A DNA stretch of 64,000 nt from Sinotaia quadrata (taxonomy: Eukaryota > Mollusca > Gastropoda > Architaenioglossa > Viviparidae): assembly GCA_028829895.1 (NCBI GenBank), contig CM054181.1, positions 34,706,259 through 34,770,258 on the forward strand, written 5' to 3'. The notes below the pieces were generated by a model. It made no database searches, was not told where the DNA came from, and worked only from the letters and a program-made list of their open reading frames with translations. Of this stretch, positions 25,101 through 35,950 are shown piece by piece; the stretch's first letter is position 1, and each line of letters opens with the position of its first letter. Made by a program: the position numbers and the translations under genes.

Positions 25101-28100
25101 TAAATCATTTATAAAACATGATGAAAATCATTTCAAGAATTCAATCATTCACAGTTTATTATCATAAACCTCAGTAAATAGTGTTCCATAACCACTCAAT
25201 TGCATTTAACAGAAACATCACTATATAATTTAGTTCAACTCAATTTAAATAGGTTTTGCAATGAATACAAAAAATGGCACTTCACAGCATACGTACTACA
25301 ATTTCGTCATCCTTTGTTTACAAACAAGCCACTGTTAATGCCGCACAATACCTCTATGAAAGGAAATATCCATTAGAAATCATACATACAAATAATCATC
25401 AGTGTGAATAAGAAAACCTCCAGCATTCTAATTAATAAACATTTCAATTATTATCGTGAAGCCAACATATATATACTTACATATCCTGTCTTCTCACTTA
25501 GTTCTTATTCTTGCATTCACAAATCGACTCGGAGTTTGTGTTTTATAAGACTGTGAGTTTCAGTACTCGGAGTTTGTGTTTTATAAGACTGTGAGTTTCA
25601 GTACTCGGAGTTTGTGTTTTATAAGACTGTGAGTTTCAGTACTCGGAGTTTGTGTTTTATAAGACTGTGAGTTTCAGTACTCGGAGTTTGTGTTTTATAA
25701 GACTGTGAGTTTCAGTACTCGGAGTTTGTGTTTTATAAGACTGTGAGTTTCAGTACTCGGAGTTTGTGTTTTATAAGACTGAGTTTCAGTACTCGGAGCT
25801 TGTGTTTTATAAGACTGTGAGTTTCAGTACCTCATGGCTGCTCGCTAGTCAGTAGGGAACATGTACCCCACAACTGCTTGCTAGTCAGTTAGGGAACATG
25901 ACTGCTTGTTAGTCAGTAGGAGAGGGAATTCATTCTGTCTGTGCATATTGATTATTATTTCTAGCTCTCAAATAAATTTCACTGATCATTGATATGCTGA
26001 AGTAAGTAGAAATAATACTGGTGCAAAAGATGATAGCGAAGATGAAATGATGACGATGATGATATTGATGATAGTAATATTAAAAAGTAATAAATTTCAA
26101 ACAAAATTAATTACAAAATAACAAAACATAAAAGCATTTCTTGTTTCAGATCACCGTTTGACCCAAAGAACAACAAAACTAGTGATTGGCGGTGTGTGGT
26201 CCTACAGTTTTCTGGTGACCACCCCGCCTTTGATAGGGTGGACCTCCTACACTTACGAACCGTATGGTACAGCCTGCACAATCGACTGGACCAACCCGGC
26301 CCCAGAAAGTATCGCCTACAACGTCTATTGCATTCTCACTTGTTACGTCACAACTGTATCTGTTATGCTCTTTTGCTACACTAAATTGGTGCGTCGTTTA
26401 AACAGTCTGTCGCTCACAGTCAAGGCCGCTCAGCGTCACCACGTGACTTTAAAAGAAGCAGAAATATTACATCGCATGGCGGCCGAAGGAAAGGTCACGA
26501 AGGTTAGTAAAGAATTACATAATACATACACGCAGATAGAGAGATAGAAAGGAAGACGAAAGAAGACAGAAATAAAACTCTCTCTTCTTTTTGTTTATGT
26601 GTAAAAATAAATTTAAAAATAAAGAAATCAATTATAGAATTTAAACTTATGACACCGTTTGTAGTATGAAGGAGAACGAGGAGTAAATCTCACTACTTCT
26701 ATTTACATTCAGTTATTTAGATCTTGCCGGACCACACACACATTCAGTTATTTAGATCTTGCCGGACCACGCACATATTCACGGCTTTAGAACTTGCCGG
26801 ACCACGCACATATTCACGGCTTTAGAACTTGCCGGACCACGCACATATTCACTTATTTAGATCTTGCCGGACCACGCACACATTCACGGCTTTTGCACAG
26901 GATGTTGTAGTCGGGCTCAGTTTTTTTTAGAGGCCTACATGTAGAGCTTCGGTGGTGGGCACTTTCGATTCCAAACGAAAAAGAAAAACGCCGTTCTATG
27001 TTGTAACAATTCATTCAGTAATTAAAGGTTTCATAAACTGTCTGCTTCGAATATTCAAATAAATAAGCATAAATAGAATGTCTTATTCTAAAATTTTCTC
27101 TAACAAATAGCAACAGTTCAACAACATTATTCCGTCAGTTCTCAAAATTCACTCTACCTAGTAATTATGAACGTTTTATAAATAAAAATATTAATAAAGA
27201 TGCAGGAAGAAAATGAAAACAAAGAGATTGATAATCAACATCAGATTAACATAAAACCTGCTCACACAGCAAATAATATCAGATTAACATAAAATGTAAA
27301 TAATTATTTTAATTGTTTTATAGAAACATCAGTTCTACACAGGTTATTAGTCTTTTATTCACAGTAAATATAATGCTACGACATCCAGTGTAGCAAGAAC
27401 CTTCCTTACTTACTCGCCAGGTTTACAACTGTTCTGCGATGTATACAGATTGTAGCCATCACTTAGAAAGGATTTTTAAAATTTTATTTAAAGACTTATA
27501 ATACTCGAGCAAATCTTCTTGGTAATAATTTTATTTAGTCATACATTCACAAATTATTATGGGATGACCAATAAAGCATGAAACACTTTTTCTATTCAAT
27601 TTATTCTTACTTGAACAATTATTTATTATACTTTTCCATAACTTGAGTTCGGAGGGACTACAATTTTTTTTGGATGAAACCGGAAATATTCTAAATAGCA
27701 AATGGGGAAGGAAATTTATGGTAATTAGGAAGCTATTTCTGAACTATGTGGTCCTTCCCCTTTTGCAGGTGAAATACATATACTGATTTTAAAAACACCA
27801 ACAACTACGATTTCTTTCGTCTTGAAGTTAACAGTCGTTGTCGTTAATCAGGAAGTGGACTGTGTAGGAGGCGACTTTACAAAGCACCTTTCCCGGTCGC
27901 TAGCATAGATCGTTCTACTGAGATTTGGGAGCCATGTTTGATAATGGAAATGAAAGCTAGTTTGTCAAGACTATATTAGAGAAAAACTACCATTACTTTG
28001 TGGAGAAGATCTGAATAGTCAAGCATTGAAAGCATCTATAATATTCATTTAAACATTAATTAACTAAGTAGGGTTCATGCTTAGCAATCTCCATTTTAGA

Positions 28101-31100
28101 CTGAGATAAAGAAACAGAATAGTTCCAATGAACAAGAGGCATGACGACATTCTTTTAGTATTCCCACACGACTTGACAACTTAATATATTACCTAAACAA
28201 CAAATCTATATGTTTGCATCCTAATAATATATTGTACTTTGCCCATAAATGAAAAGTTGTTTTGCAGGTTTTACAATATTAATAACGCCTGAAAAGATGT
28301 CCTTTAGGTAAGACCTCTGTAGAGACAAATACCCTGTTAAGTAAAGACATCTATGCCCTATCAAGCAAAGACATTTAAAGAGACAGATGTCCTGTTAATA
28401 AAGAACAGCTATGCTCTGTTAAGTAAATACATTTAAAGATATAGATGCCCTGTTAAGTAAATACATTTAAAGATATAGATGCCCTGTTAAGTAAATACAT
28501 TTATGCCCTCTTAAGTAAACAAATTTATGGTCTGTTGAGTAAACACTGTTTTTGCCCTGTTATGTAAACACATCTAAAAGAGAAACATGTTCTGCTAAAA
28601 AATAAGTAAAAAGAGACGTCCTTCTAAGAAAAATGACATAAACTGGTACCTGCAAGAAATTGTATCTTTATAGATATTTGTTATGAAATTAAATTTAATG
28701 AGCTGCCCTGTAAAGAAATAACAGTTAAAGAGATACCTGATACAGAAATGACATCATAGAAATACCCTGTTAAAAAATAGCACATAAAGATCCCCTATTA
28801 AGAAAGAGCATATTACCCAGTTAAGAAATAGCATATTAAGAAATACCTAGTTATGAAATAGCATCTAAAGAAATATCATGTAAAGAAATAGCATATAAAG
28901 AAATACCGTGTTAGGAAATGACATCTAAAGAAATACCCTGTTAAGAAATGACATCTAAAGAAGTGTACTAAGAAATGACATCTAAAGAAATACCCTGTTA
29001 GGAAATGACATCTAAAGAAATACCCTGTTAAGAAATTACATCTAAAGAAGTGTACTAAGAAATGACATCTAAAGAAATACCCTGTTAGGAAATGACATCT
29101 AAAAAAAGTGTACTAAGAAATGGCATTTAAAGAAATACCTTGTTAGGAAATAACATCTAAAGAGGTGTACTAAGAAATGACATCTAAAGAGGTGTACTAA
29201 GAAATGACATCTTAGAGGTGTACTAAGAAATGATGACTCAGTAAAAAATCTAGCCACTAACGATCACTTTGTTTCTTGTGTCAGGTGACCGTGTTCATGG
29301 TGGTCACTTTCATCATTGTCTGGTCCCCGTATGCCTGGGTGGGCCTGTGGAGCATGATGGCGGGTGGAGTGCCAATGTGGCTCAAAATACTTCCCAGCAT
29401 GTTGGCGAAGTCGACGTGTCTCCTCAATCCGATCATCTTCATTTTCACTTCTTCCTTTCGTCACTACATCAGTTCCTGCTTCAAGCGACGAAAACGCAAT
29501 CACTTTCAGCGGCCATCTGCATTTGGGTGAAGTTTAACTTATTGTTATCATACTTTCCACTTTAGGAACGTTGTGTTACTGAGTTTGTATAGGTGTAACG
29601 TTGTGTTACTGAGTTTGTATAGGTGTACGTTTTCCATTAACTTCCTTGATTATATGTATCATGGTTCGGTTCGATTTCTTGACATTGACTGTTGGTAAAC
29701 TGAGTTTTAGTTATTTTTTAAATGCTCCAATTAAGGGGTGGTACAAATTATTTTCTTGATCTGCAAATATTTTTCAGTTAAAAGACATTGTTGATAGGAA
29801 TGACGCCACGTTTGTGTATTGAGATAATGGAAGACATAGTTGACTATACCTGAAATGACCGTAAAATTGTTGTGACAAGAACTGAAATGAAATGAGTTAG
29901 ATGTTGTGTAAAAAGACTGAAGTGTAGTTGTAGGAATTGTGGAAGAGACAGGCTAACAGGTAGATGTCCTACATACAGACTGATAGATGTCCTACTTTTG
30001 CAGACTGACCGGTAGATGCCCTACTTACAAACTGACCGGTAGATGCCCCACTTATATACTGACTGGAAGATGCCCTACTTATTTACAAATGAAAACCACT
30101 AACCGGTAGACGGCCTACTTACATATATTCAGATAGATGCCCTACCTACAGATGAAAATCACTTACCAGTAGATGGCCTATTTACAGATGAAAACCATTT
30201 ACCGGTAGATGGCCTGCTTACAATGAAAACCACTTACCGGTAGATGACCTAATTACAACCTGACATGTAGATGCCCTATACTAGTCTGAAAACTACTGTC
30301 TGTATATCAGACAAGTATCTGTAACAAAACATTCCAGCAATAACTAAATAAAAAATTAAATTTCATCAAAGAAAATCTTCAAAATCAAAAAGGTTAGCTT
30401 AATACAGTAAAGACCTTGTGTGTAAATAACTCATTCATGCAGTTAATGCTAATAATTTCATTGAATCGCAGTCTTGTCTATTTATATTTCATGCATTGGT
30501 CTTGTGTTACTGTTTTTGCATTTAAATCTTATCTGTTTCTTGCATCAGTCTTGTCTATTTATATTTCTTGCATCAGTCTTGTGTATTTCTGTTTTTTGCA
30601 TCGTAGTCTTAGCTGTTTCTTTTCTATTTCTGTGCTTTGCATCACAGTCTAATCTATTTCTTGCACTGCAATCTTGTCTATTTCTATTTCTTGTCTTGCA
30701 GTTGTTTCTTGCTTCACTGTTTTAGGTTTTTTATTTCTTGCATCACACTCTTGTCTATTTCTTGCATCACAGATTTATCTATTCCTATTACTTGCGTCAT
30801 AGCCTTGTCTATTTCTTGCATCACAGATTTATCTATTCCTATTACTTGCGTCATAGCCTTGTCTATTTCTTGCATCACAGATTTATCTATTCCTATTACT
30901 TGCGTCATAGCCTTGTCTATTTCTTGCATCACAGATTTATCTATTTCTATTACTTGCGTCATAGCCTTGTCTATTTCTTGCATCACAGAGTTATCTATTC
31001 CTATTACTTGCGTCATAGCCTTGTCTATTTCTTGCATCACAGATTTATCTATTTCTATTACTTGCGTCATAGCCTTGTCTATTTCTTGCATCACAGAGTT

Positions 31101-32928
31101 ATCTATTCCTATTACTTGCGTCATAGCCTTGTCTATTTCTTGCATCACAGAGTTATCTATTCCTATTACTTGCGTCATAGCCTTGTCTATTTCTTACACC
31201 ATGGGCGCAAAGGTCGGTTCGGTCTGAAACCGCCGGCATTACGCCTGTGGAGAAAAGAAGAAAAACCTATAAACAACCTTCAACAAACAGTCTACGCCAG
31301 ATCGCTAATACGCCAACAAGAAAACTACAATCTACAAACACAGATTCCAACAACAGCAACGCTGTCAACACTACATTCCAACGCTCGACACACGAAATCT
31401 TCAGCATTTAGTTCATCAGCCCGGCTACCGATGACGGACACAATAAAATTCTGCAACGCCCTCAACCCGACTGTGACAACACACATGGCGAGACACAATA
31501 AAATTCTGCAACGCCCTCAACCCGACTGTGACAACACACATGGCGAGACACAATAAAATTCTGCAACGCCCTCAACCCAACTTGTGACAACACACATGGC
31601 GAGACACAATAAAATTCTGCAACGCCCTCAACCCGACTGTGACAACTTGCATGGTGAATGGTGAACCACCGCTACGGTCAGTCACAGGACGGAAAATATT
31701 TTTGACAATCACAACACGCCAAAAAAGACTCGCACTACGGACTCCACACATCGAGAGCGGCGGAACCCACGGGCACAAAGGTTGATAGGTCTCAAATCTG
31801 CTGGTCTAGTGCACGTGGTACAAACAACAAAACACACAAGGTGGCTCTTCAACGACCCTGAATTTAATATTACACTCCAAACACAAACTCAACGAATTAC
31901 ATGAAAAATTGGAAAACAAACATACACACATACACCACACACACACGCGCGCGCGCAAGAGAACCTACAACAATCGCAGCGAAGCGAACACCACAAAAAG
32001 AAATACAACGCCAACCACTCTCTTCAGAATAATGTGAGAAGAGGAAAGCTCCAAAGAATCTTCCAAAAACCGAGAACATCTAAACAAGATTAAATGTTTT
32101 CACGCAAGTCCTGTTGAGGAAAAGAAGTTAACGGTACAACGACAACAACTGTCTTGTCTATTTCATGCATCACAGTCTTGTCTATTTCTATTTCAGTCAT
32201 AACAGTCCTGTCTATTTCTATTTCAGTCATCACAGTCTTGTCTATTTCTATTGCAGCCATCGCAGTCTTATTTATTTCTTGCTTTGCTGTCTTGATAATT
32301 CTATTTTTGCAACCCAGTCTTGTCTCCTTCTATTTATTGCATCACAGTCTTGTCTATTTCTATTTCTTGCATCACTGATCAATTTCTTTCATTAAGCTTC
32401 ACCAGTACGGGCATACGACAACTTGATATTTCATTCTCCATCTATTTCCTGGCATGACTGAGTGTGACGAAGTGTATTCATTGTGTTGTAACACTTTGTA
32501 ACACAGACACGGCGCGATGACGTCACCAGACAGACACAAAGTGTATTCATTGTGTTGTAACACTTTGTGACTGTCTGGTGACGTTTTCGCGCCGTGTCTG
32601 TGACTTGGCTCGGTCTTAACACCAAGGTACTAGGCAGTTGTCTGTGACTTGGCTCGACCATAGCAAGGTGCGAGAGGCGTCTGTGACTTGGCTCGATCTT
32701 AACAAGGTGCGAGAGAGTTGTTTGATTTATATACCTAATATCATCTTAATTGTATTCATTGTACAAATATTTTAGACCTGATTACACGGTGTGCTGTTTT
32801 TTTCTTTTAATCTTATACTGTCTGTTCACAGCGGCAGTGACGTATTTATGGTCAACCGTACCGACCATGGAGTTTACATTGGGGATAACAAAATACAACT
32901 TCGCCCTGCCGAGACCTCCATATTTTAA
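22084..32928 (+). CDS. Opsin B (group-4 / tetraopsin type, peropsin/neuropsin-like), complete
   Basis: Five exons (22084..22198, 24024..24317, 26150..26502, 29285..29526, 32832..32928) join in frame to 366 codons plus TAA. All introns are GT/AG with matching phases (1, 1, 0, 2). The start ATG has an in-frame TGA two codons upstream. Two N-glycosylation sequons (N7, N18) precede TM1 (about 28-53). N46 and D75 are the usual TM1 and TM2 polar residues. C102 and C179 should form the extracellular disulfide. E173 lies where the E181-type counterion lies, and the 113-equivalent is Gln. The retinal lysine is K296 in MLAKSTCLLNP. The TM3 DRY motif is YRY (126-128) and NPxxY is NPIIF (302-306). Motifs such as GYP in TM2, CTIDW in loop 2 and WSPY in TM6 fit peropsin or neuropsin among the group-4 opsins; I cannot separate these without a tree. 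Product: a membrane photopigment or retinal photoisomerase. Confidence 0.92.
22255..22500. repeat. About 42-bp array in opsin B intron 1
   Basis: About six units of tgactgactatctggtgcac plus gattagtgagttaatgtta, starting about 60 nt after the exon 1 donor. Confidence 0.9.
22500..23870. repeat. Opsin B intron 1 remainder
   Basis: 22905..23015 has about three units of ctattacttgcattctaaag. 23190..23330 has three units of about 43 bp (ttatcagtgttgtcatgtaa). 23400..23650 is pyrimidine-rich. No coding motif. Confidence 0.65.
23872..24023 (+). repeat. 27-bp array running into the opsin B exon 2 acceptor
   Basis: About six units of atttgccattatgaccgggt-taccttg. The final unit is cut off by the acceptor tract ttccctttgattacag. 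A separate three-copy repeat of about 60 bp (actaaatatctctgaa) precedes it at 23695..23835. Confidence 0.85.
24024..24317 (+). CDS. Opsin B exon 2 (TM1 end to TM3)
   Basis: Acceptor tttgattacag, donor gtaagt. Encodes NLLLINLATADMG (TM2), GSIGCQMQGF with the disulfide cysteine, and VISVYRYIALCKPQY at the end of TM3. The aspartate or glutamate of the DRY motif is replaced by tyrosine. Confidence 0.93.
24362..25530 (+). mobile_element. Dispersed element family 2, copy A (in opsin B intron 2)
   Basis: Shares diverged but colinear sequence with 59930..60640 over most of its first 600 bp (ttaattaactgaattattaa, ctgatccccattaac, aataattttgaa) and again at its end (cttattcttgcattcac). About 500 bp near the 3' end are specific to this copy. 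Non-coding and unclassified. Confidence 0.65.
25528..25925. repeat. 38-bp array (locus 2 of shared minisatellite) plus short array
   Basis: About eight near-perfect units of cggagtttgtgttttataag plus actgtgagtttcagtact, then three units of gctagtcagtagggaaca. Confidence 0.95.
26150..26502 (+). CDS. Opsin B exon 3 (TM4, loop 2, TM5, loop 3)
   Basis: Acceptor cttgtttcag, donor gttagt. Encodes TM4 with W153, PPLIGW, the loop EPYGTACTIDW with the second disulfide cysteine, TM5 and a 40-residue third cytoplasmic loop ending KVTK. Confidence 0.93.
26690..26895. repeat. About 40-bp array in opsin B intron 3
   Basis: Five units of gaacttgccggaccacgcac plus atattcacggctttag. Confidence 0.9.
26895..28300. 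other. Opsin B intron 3, no feature seen
   Basis: AT-rich sequence without recognisable repeats, exons or RNA genes. Confidence 0.5.
28300..29240. repeat. Degenerate arrays before opsin B exon 4
   Basis: 28300..28560 repeats gatgccctgttaagtaaata. 28700..29240 repeats aagaaatgacatctaaagaa plus ataccctgtta, stopping about 45 nt before the acceptor. Confidence 0.85.
29285..29526 (+). CDS. Opsin B exon 4 (TM6, TM7 with retinal lysine)
   Basis: Acceptor tcttgtgtcag. Encodes VTVFMVVTFIIVWSPY (TM6) and MLAKSTCLLNPIIF (TM7). The donor is gtgaag after TTT-GG. If the intron is retained, the next codon is TGA, so the unspliced form would stop at 29528..29530 immediately after the split glycine. Confidence 0.93.
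29565..30290. repeat. Low-copy repeats in opsin B intron 4
   Basis: 29565..29625 is a two-copy ggtgtaacgttgtgttactg repeat. 29945..30285 has about nine degenerate ccggtagatgccctacttac units. Confidence 0.75.
30470..31193. repeat. 54-bp array, left part (opsin B intron 4)
   Basis: From about 30775, eight near-perfect units (gcgtcatagccttgtctatt plus tcttgcatcacagatttatc), preceded by degenerate ones. The unit length is a multiple of three, so long frames are open on both strands without being genes. Confidence 0.92.
31194..32149. mobile_element. Dispersed element family 4 inserted in a 54-bp array
   Basis: About 0.95 kb of different composition interrupts the gtctatttcttgcatcacag array, which resumes at about 32150. 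The insert starts near caccatgggcgcaaaggtcg, and a related stretch (cacgggcacaaaggttgata) recurs near 31768. It contains four units of about 55 bp (aaaattctgcaacgccctca). Its 3' end (gagaacat ... ggaaaagaagttaacggtac) resembles 46575..46650. No convincing ORF. Confidence 0.6.
32150..32385. repeat. 54-bp array, right part after the insertion
   Basis: Degenerate catcacagtcttgtctatttc units resume after the family 4 insert. Confidence 0.85.
32502..32602. repeat. Large near-perfect hairpin in opsin B intron 4
   Basis: Left arm 32502..32543 and right arm 32561..32602 are 42-nt inverted repeats with about 3 mismatches around a 17-nt loop. The arms contain cacagacacggcgcga and cgtcaccagacag. It overlaps two direct copies of gtgtattcattgtgttgtaa and lies about 230 nt before the terminal opsin exon. 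Confidence 0.85.
32600..32715. repeat. About 43-bp array
   Basis: Three units of gtctgtgacttggctcgatc plus ttaacaaggtgcgaga. Confidence 0.85.
32832..32928 (+). CDS. Opsin B terminal exon (conserved C-terminal tail)
   Basis: Acceptor ctgttcacag. The leading C completes the glycine codon. The 31-residue tail contains FMVNRTDHGVYIGDN and ends RPAETSIF-stop. About 13 residues are identical to the opsin A terminal exon and most of the rest are conservative. The exon lies about 3.3 kb after exon 4; the equivalent intron of opsin A is about 3.6 kb. Confidence 0.88.
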
Positions 32929-32964
32929 CTGGAGCGAACAAATTACACTTTTTGCATGCAAAGA

Positions 32965-33640
32965 CTACAGGGTCATCACCAATTGAGTGGAGAAAAAAAA
33001 CAAAGTCCTCTGTGGGCTCGCCAAGGTTAACACGTACTAACTATTGGTGAGAACAAAAGCTACTATTGGTCTGTCATGATTATACTAGCTTTGACACTGA
33101 CGACAACAAAATTCAATTTTTACTCCCCCCAAACTGAAAGAAAATCAAAATCTATTTTTGGCCCGCCAAGACTACTATATGCTACATATGACACTGAGGA
33201 GAACAAAATTCACTTTAGGCCCACCAAGACTATAAAATACCAACTATGATGAGAGCAAAATTCAATTTAGGCCCAAAAAGGCTATAAAATACTAACTATT
33301 ACACAATTAGGAGAATAAAATACTAGTTATTACAATGAAGAGAATAAAATTCACTTTGGGCCTACCAAGACTATAAAATACCAACTATGATGAGAGCAAA
33401 ATTCAATTTAGGCCCAACAAGACTATAAAATACTAACTATTACACAATTAGGAGAATAAAATTCACTTTGGGCCAACCAAGACTATGAAATACTAGTTAT
33501 TACAATGAAGAGAATAAAATTCACTTTGGGCCCACCAAGACTATAAAATACCAACTATTACAATGATGAAAGCAAAATTCAATTTGTGCCCAACAAGACT
33601 ATAAAATACTAAATATTACAATGAGGTGAACAAAATTCCG
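32965..33640 (+). repeat. Array derived from the opsin B terminal exon
   Basis: Units of roughly 50-60 nt with acaaaattcactttgggccc, accaagactataaaatacta. They align with the coding end of the exon (ACAAAATACAACTTCGCCCT ... CATATTTTAACT). Resemblance is partial but extends over about 40 nt. Confidence 0.7.
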
Positions 33641-35000
33641 TTTTTGTTCACCCTCAGAATGTTTTGGCTTTTACAACGCGGAGAACAAAATCCAAACTTC
33701 AGTCTGCCTTGACTGCCATGTTTTGACTTTTGTCATATCTCTTTCAACGTCTGGATTATCTAACGGGAAACAGGAAATGAAGAGGAGTAGAATAGACAGG
33801 CATGAAACAGGAAGAGCAGAGACAGGATTGAGGAGGAATACGAAAGACAGGAAGGAAAAAGAAATAGGAGAGATAGGAACTGAAGAGGAATACGAATGAG
33901 AGGAACGGAACAGAAAGAGGAAACAGATGGTAGATAAAAGTAGATGCACTTCTCCTCTTTGATAAAAGCGATTATGTTATTTCCATACTGGACATGCGTA
34001 ACGCAAACATTTGCATCAAATTTTGTTCATTTTACTTTTTGTCTACAGCTTTGATGGGCTAATAAATTTTATCCAAAAAAAAATGTAAATTATGAGTATT
34101 TGCCATTGACAAATATTCTTCAAATATATACTTCATTTCACCATGACCAAAGGTTTTCAAAATTGTCTGAGTTTACTGCTATTAATTGTAAATTATTAAT
34201 TTCATTGTATTCACAGTGTATTTTTATTAAAACACGTGTACGTGTAGTGATTTCACTAAAATGAAATCGGACCTCATCAATGACATATAATAAAGTGTAC
34301 GCATGACACAAATGACATTTGACATCAAATACTGTATGCACTTTCTGCTCACAATCATGCAAGTAAACAAAATGACGTAATAGGTGAAACGTGTACGTCA
34401 TCATTTCTAGGTCGCAAACCACAACAGGCAGCAATAGGAATATTAAAATATGATATCATAATACTTGAGAGTAAAACTAAAATATTAAAGTATGGCCTAA
34501 GACTTTAACTAGAATTTCAATGATAATTTTTCTAAATGGGGAAAAAATATTTTTTTGAAACAGATTTTGGACAAGTAAAACACTTGTCATTATGAAGGCT
34601 TTCCTTCTGAAATATTTTATCAAACCCACTAAGTGCGTGCACAAAGAAAGATTGTGCAATTTGCAAAAAAATATTACGTTTTCTGCTGTCAAATGTTTTT
34701 TTTACATCACTCACACGTCAAGGAAAACTGAGCAAATTGTAAAAATCGTTAATGTGACATTTCTAATATCTATTTATTTCTAACGATGCCTACTCACTGA
34801 TATGAAAAGCACCCATAAACGCTATGCAAGAGACGGTGCTTGAATTGCGAAATGGGACTTTCATCATTCTAATAATTTAAACGTGGTGAGAATATTTGTT
34901 AATGAATCGAAATTACGTTGGCCTAGATTTATCGTGTCCGCGTTATTTCGTTTTAGTGCAAGAATTGGCAATAAATGGACTAAACGTTACGATCTTTGTG
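33640..35000. other. Intergenic, no gene seen
   Basis: 33770..33930 is purine-rich (gaggaatacgaaagacagga type). The rest is AT-rich and unremarkable. Confidence 0.5.
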
Positions 35001-35412
35001 CAAGTGCTGGAAATGCACTTTAAACACTTAGAACTATCCAGATAGGTCACGTGATGGAAATGCACTTTAAACACTTAGAACTATGCAGATAGGTCACGTG
35101 CTGGAAATGCACTTTAAACACTTAGAACTATGCAGATAGGTCACGTGATGGAAATGAACTTTAAACACTCTTTCTTAGCACTACGCAGATAGGTCCGGTG
35201 ATGGAAATACACTTTAAACTCTTTTTCTTAGCACTATGCAGATAGGTCACGTGATGGAAATGCACATTAAACACTCTTTCTTAGCACTATGCAGATAGGT
35301 CACGTGATGGAAATGCACTTTAAACACTCTTTCTTAGCACTATGCAGATAGGTCACGTGATGGTAATGTACTTAAACCACTTTCTTATCACTATGCAGAT
35401 AGGTCACGTGAT
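35000..35412. repeat. Array of about 47-53-bp units carrying CACGTG E-boxes
   Basis: About eight units containing gcagataggtcacgtgatgg. Seven keep an intact ggtCACGTG and one is degenerate (ggtccggtg). It lies between the convergent ends of opsin B and the GMC gene. Confidence 0.85.
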
Positions 35413-35539
35413 ACTTTTAGACTTCAGTTAGTAGTTAGGGCAGTAAGTGTGCGCGCACAATATTTATTTTAATGTTTATAATTTGGCGTATGAATTAGTT
35501 TTGAGGCACTAACACTTTCAAATTTACAATTAGAATGGT

Positions 35540-35950
35540 AATGTTTAACTTCACAGCCTACTATCGGGCAAATATGTAGTATCAGTATTTTAAGGTCTAT
35601 TATATGTCCTGTAATGTCTAACTTTACCGTCTACTCTCGGGCATGTAATCATAAATATGTAGTACCAATATTTAAAGTCTATAGTTAGTCCTGTAATGTC
35701 TAACTTTACCGTCTACTGCCGGGCAAGTGAATACGAATGCAGTTCTAATATTTCAAGGTCTATAGTTAGTCCTGCAATGTAATGTAACTTTATAGTATCA
35801 GCACTTTTGGGCGTATAATGTCTAAGTATGAATTAAAAATCAATTAGAAGTACAATGCTTAACTATACGCAGTACCAGTACATTAAAGTATACAAATAGG
35901 CAAGGGAAGTCTAAATACGCAGTACCAGTACTAAAGTGTATTAAAGTGTA
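35540..35950. repeat. About 95-110-bp degenerate repeat
   Basis: Units with cctgtaatgtctaactttac plus cgtctactctcgggca, three to four times. Confidence 0.75.

Noticed and set aside
30637..31556. Repetitive frames of up to 272 codons
   Set aside because: 54-bp repeat keeps several frames open on both strands at once; the frame then runs into an unrelated inserted element.
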